Assembly: GCA_965366625.1 (NCBI GenBank)
Contig: CBDUGP010000028.1
Location: 20,515-84,514, forward strand
Source: JAUIJL01 sp965366625
GTDB taxonomy: Bacteria; Acidobacteriota; Thermoanaerobaculia; Multivoradales; J023
Direction: 5' to 3'
Length of the DNA: 64,000 nucleotides
The notes under the pieces are model-generated. The model made no database searches, was not told where the DNA came from, and saw only the letters and a program-made list of their open reading frames with translations. Made by a program: the position numbers and the translations under genes. Shown here piece after piece: positions 61,301 through 64,000 of the stretch; position 1 is the stretch's first letter; each line of letters opens with the position of its first letter.

Positions 61301-63157
61301 ATGATGTGCAAACTCCCTTCACGAACTCTCTTTCTGCTCGTCGCCGTGCTTTTCGGGTGCCTATCTCCCATCGACTCCCCCCTTGCCGCGAGTGAGCAAG
61401 GGGTAGGAGTCGAGACTTCGTCGTTTTACGTGCCCATGAGGGACGGCATCCGCCTGGCGGTCGACGTTCATCTGCCCAACGACCGCGCGCCGGATGTGAA
61501 GCTGCCGGCTTTGTTGGAGCTGACCCGCTATTGGCGTGGCGCGGAGAACCCGGAGACCGGCGAGCGCTATCCCCCGCGAAATACCTTAGATCTCTTCTTC
61601 CTCGAAAATGGTTATGCGGTGGTCAAGGTCGACGTCCGGGGATCCGGCGCTTCGTTCGGAAACCGCCCTATGGAATACGGGCCGGAAGAAGTGCGTGACG
61701 GTTACGACATCGTGCAGTGGGTCGTGTCCCAGAGTTGGTCAAACGGTAGGGTCGGCGCTTACGGCACGTCCTACAGCGGCACCACCGCTGAGCTGCTGCC
61801 GGCATCGGGGCATCCCGCGGTCCGGGCGGTGATCCCGGGCTGGTCGGACTTCGACGTCTTCCGCAGCCCCGCTCGGCCCTACGGCCTGGTGGCGGCGAGC
61901 TTCATCCAAACGTGGTCCGACTATGTCGGGCTGCTCGATTCCAACAACCCGGCCGCCGGAGGGCTGGTGGCGAGGGTCGACGAAGACTCCGATGGCCGGC
62001 TCCGGGCTGCCGCGGTTCGGGATCACGCCTCAAATCCGAATGTCTTTGAGGTGATCACCAAAGCCGAATTCCGCGACCAAATCAGCTCGGGCAAGTGGAG
62101 CTTGGCCGACGCTTCGGTCATGGGTTGGAAAGAAGAGATCGAAGCCTCCGGCGTGCCCATGTTGGTGCTCGCCAGCTGGCTCGATGCCGGCACCGCGGAC
62201 GGTGCGCTTTTGCGTGGCCGTTTCTTCGACAATACCCAACACGTGGTGATCCTCGCGTCCATGCACGGTGGGGGTGCCCACGCCAGCCCCTTCTCGGTCG
62301 GCGAGAAACCCCTTCCCCCCGTGCCCAGTGTCGACGAGCAAATGCGCATGCGGCTGCAATTTTTCGACCACCACCTCAAGGGCAAGCCGTCCGGCGTTGA
62401 GAGTTGGCCCAAATACCGCTACTTCAACCTCGGTGAGGAAGCGTTTCGCGACTCCGAGATCTGGCCTCCCGCCGGTTCCCAATGGCAACGCTTCTACTGC
62501 AACGACACCCACTCCTTAACCCGAAAAACCCCGACCTCCGAGTCCGGCCGAGACACCTATCGGGTCGACTTTGGAGTGTCGACCGGCACCGCCAACCGCT
62601 GGACGACCCAAATGGGTGAGCCGGTGTTGAACCTGCACGATCGCGGCGCCATGGATCAGCGCATGCTGACCTATACGACCGCCCCTTTGGCAAAAGACCT
62701 TCAAATCACCGGCACGCCGGTGGTCACCCTGAGCCTGACCGCCGATCGAGATGATGCCGCGGTTTTCGTCTACCTAGAGGCCGTCGACCCTGATGGGCGC
62801 AGTCGCTACCTCACCGAAGGCGGCCTGCGCGGAATCCACCGTAAGCTGACACGCAACCCCTATTTTCCTCAAGAGTCTCCCTACCACTCTTACAAAGTGA
62901 GCGACGGGCTCCCCGTGGTGAAAGGGCAAACCGAGCAATGGACCCTCCGACTCTGGCCTACCTCCGTCCGCATCGCAGCCGGCGAACGCCTACGGCTGGC
63001 CATCGCCGGGGCCGACGCCGACACTTTCGCGAGAATACCGAGTGACGGCGAGCTGAAAATCACCATCGACCGCCGTCGCGATGCCCTCTCGTTCGTCGAT
63101 TTGCCGTTGGTCGACATCGGGGCCTCGAAGGCGGAATCGCGGCCCCCAACTCCTTGA
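61301..63157 (+). CDS. CocE/NonD-family hydrolase (S15-type)
   Basis: 618 residues. Signal peptide (SRTLFLLVAVLFGCLS). Alpha/beta-hydrolase domain: FYVPMRDGIRLAVDVHLP, VVKVDVRGSGASFG, and the nucleophile elbow GAYGTSYSGTTAE with Ser157. A C-terminal jelly-roll typical of X-Pro dipeptidyl-peptidases and CocE esterases starts about residue 400 (YFNLGEEAFRDSEIWP ... VDLPLVDIG). Substrate (ester or X-Pro peptide) cannot be told. Exported. Start at the first of two ATGs at 61301. A hairpin follows at 63329. Confidence 0.9.
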   Translation: MMCKLPSRTLFLLVAVLFGCLSPIDSPLAASEQGVGVETSSFYVPMRDGIRLAVDVHLPNDRAPDVKLPALLELTRYWRGAENPETGERYPPRNTLDLFFLENGYAVVKVDVRGSGASFGNRPMEYGPEEVRDGYDIVQWVVSQSWSNGRVGAYGTSYSGTTAELLPASGHPAVRAVIPGWSDFDVFRSPARPYGLVAASFIQTWSDYVGLLDSNNPAAGGLVARVDEDSDGRLRAAAVRDHASNPNVFEVITKAEFRDQISSGKWSLADASVMGWKEEIEASGVPMLVLASWLDAGTADGALLRGRFFDNTQHVVILASMHGGGAHASPFSVGEKPLPPVPSVDEQMRMRLQFFDHHLKGKPSGVESWPKYRYFNLGEEAFRDSEIWPPAGSQWQRFYCNDTHSLTRKTPTSESGRDTYRVDFGVSTGTANRWTTQMGEPVLNLHDRGAMDQRMLTYTTAPLAKDLQITGTPVVTLSLTADRDDAAVFVYLEAVDPDGRSRYLTEGGLRGIHRKLTRNPYFPQESPYHSYKVSDGLPVVKGQTEQWTLRLWPTSVRIAAGERLRLAIAGADADTFARIPSDGELKITIDRRRDALSFVDLPLVDIGASKAESRPPTP

Positions 63158-63537
63158 GCCTCAGGGTCGAGCTCGAAAACGGTCCTGGCTGAGTCTATAA
63201 CCTGCGTCTCAGAGCAACGCTCCAAAGAAGACCTCGTGGGTGGGACGTCCTTCCGTTTCGAGCACTTCGGTCCCCAGCAATAGACGTCAATCCTTCGAGA
63301 TCCCCTCGGGCTTGTAACCCATGACAACGACCCAGCCGCGAGCGTTTGCAGCGGGCTGGGTCAATTCTGTTGGGGAGGGCTTCGGCGTACCCTTTGGGGC
63401 CGGCTTCGATCTGCGATCTCGAAACGTGAGCCTCTTCTGCTTTGTTCGTCGCGTTTCTGTCTAGGGCGGTCCCAGAAAGGGCACGGAGCACAGCAGAACT
63501 TGACAAGAGTCTTCATCGAAAGAGGTTGAAACTTATT
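63158..63537. other. 380-bp intergenic region with a hairpin
   Basis: Holds an inverted repeat GACCCAGCC (63329-63337) / GGCTGGGTC (63354-63362), probably the end of the CocE-type transcript. No other gene-like reading with a ribosome site was seen. Confidence 0.45.
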
Positions 63538-63690
63538 ATGCCTGAGCCGATCTCTATGACCCTACTTCTGTTTTTTAAAGCTCTCGGAGGCGCGAAATTG
63601 CTGGCTGCGGCTAAGGGCGCTGCGATCGTTCTGAAAGGCAAGGGAGGTCTGCTCTTGGCTAAGCAGGCGGCCGTAGCGCTGAAGTCGTAA
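63538..63690 (+). CDS. 50-residue cationic hydrophobic peptide
   Basis: MPEPISMTLLLFF opens a 50-residue reading with one hydrophobic/amphipathic stretch and Lys-rich spacing (KALGGAKLLAAAKGAAIVLK, then GKGGLLLAKQAAVALKS). AAAGAGG lies about 12 bases before ATG 63538, a somewhat loose ribosome site. It is followed 21 bp later by another small membrane peptide, which makes a real gene more likely. Resembles small toxin-, bacteriocin- or envelope-stress-peptide types only in composition; not recognised. Confidence 0.55.
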   Translation: MPEPISMTLLLFFKALGGAKLLAAAKGAAIVLKGKGGLLLAKQAAVALKS

Positions 63691-63711
63691 GGCTTAGTTG
63701 AGACTGTTAAG

Positions 63712-63882
63712 ATGATTACCTTTTTGCTCATCACAATTGCTGCTGTGGGGAGTCTTACGGGCGCTGCGCTCCACGCCTACGAAGCGTTAAAAGCTTTCGC
63801 AGAGGGAAACCTGTCAAAGGGCTTTAAGCATGCCGTAAAGGCAGGTTGGGAAGGGAGAAGCGGGTACGGTGCTGTGAAATAA
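63712..63882 (+). CDS. 56-residue single-span membrane peptide
   Basis: ATG 63712 opens MITFLLITIAAVGSLTGAAL, one membrane segment, followed by a basic amphipathic tail (ALKAFAEGNLSKGFKHAVKA, then GWEGRSGYGAVK) and TAA at 63880. Upstream GTTAAG is a weak ribosome site. It pairs with the 50-residue peptide at 63538. Lower GC than the chromosome around it. Function unknown. The remaining 118 bp to the window edge show no supported gene. Confidence 0.5.
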   Translation: MITFLLITIAAVGSLTGAALHAYEALKAFAEGNLSKGFKHAVKAGWEGRSGYGAVK

Positions 63883-64000
63883 ATCAGATTCGTACAGCCG
63901 GGTCGAAAATTCATAAATAGGGCACGTTCAGAGGAGGAGGCTGAGGGGCGTAACCGATCACCCGCTCCCGTCCAAAGGGTATCTATGCTGCTGCGAGCGG

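Overview
The window is a GC-rich bacterial chromosome segment. Four large Ser/Thr protein kinases (three fused to TPR arrays, one to a membrane sensor), a kinase-coupled ECF sigma factor, a sigma-54 activator with an FHA-like N-terminus, a TonB receptor with a carboxypeptidase-regulatory-like N-terminus, PKD/CBM2 secreted proteins and CSLREA-type beta-helix proteins all occur together. This mix is typical of Acidobacteriota (Holophagae or Thermoanaerobaculia-like lineages). That placement is inference. No rRNA, tRNA or CRISPR array was found, and recA is the only phylogenetic marker.

Layout. 1-3639: 3' part of a huge secreted glycosidase-like protein with PKD domains and a terminal CBM2. 3782-6553 (-): a three-gene run of serine hydrolase, Na+/Ca2+ exchanger and DUF488. 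6738-11920 (+): S9 peptidase and kinase 1. 11926-16000 (-): a translationally coupled transglutaminase / ABC ATPase / ABC permease operon, preceded by a DUF1304 membrane protein and a sugar nucleotidyltransferase. 17681-19303: sigma-54 activator with two Fis-type HTHs. 19377-21285: a divergent pair of unrecognised beta-rich proteins flanking three phased perfect CTGACGTCAG palindromes. 21289-29147 (-): MoxR / DUF58 / TgpA-like transglutaminase / kinase 2. 29480-36392: lipoprotein, GT2, recA, and an NhaC-GT-C pair. 36540-40368: LysM-FecR-like protein and a membrane-sensor kinase with HHD in place of HRD. 40376-43246 (-): trkA-trkH. 43680-47652: TonB receptor and PQQ-type beta-propeller. 47890-51368 (-): kinase 4 and ECF sigma, overlapping by ATGA. 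51469-63157: accessory region with secreted repeat proteins, a class-e(P4) acid phosphatase, an inverted-repeat-bounded element, a solo copy of its end, a wrecked two-component system, a 380-bp duplication and a CocE-type hydrolase. 63538-63882: two tandem tiny hydrophobic peptides.

Themes. Signalling and envelope functions dominate: kinases with TPR arrays, transglutaminase-fold proteins with export or MoxR partners, and ion homeostasis (CaCA, NhaC, TrkAH). Short tandem repeats of 12-15 bp recur across unrelated genes. They are in frame inside genes and include a 14-bp period outside genes, which suggests a genome-wide slippage habit. The strongest candidates for undescribed biology are the divergent pair with its triple operator, the tandem small peptides, and the kinase-sigma and LysM/FecR-kinase couples. 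The accessory region records clear decay events: an out-of-frame response-regulator/histidine-kinase fusion, a partial gene duplication with an identical 3' block, and a non-autonomous inverted-repeat element.
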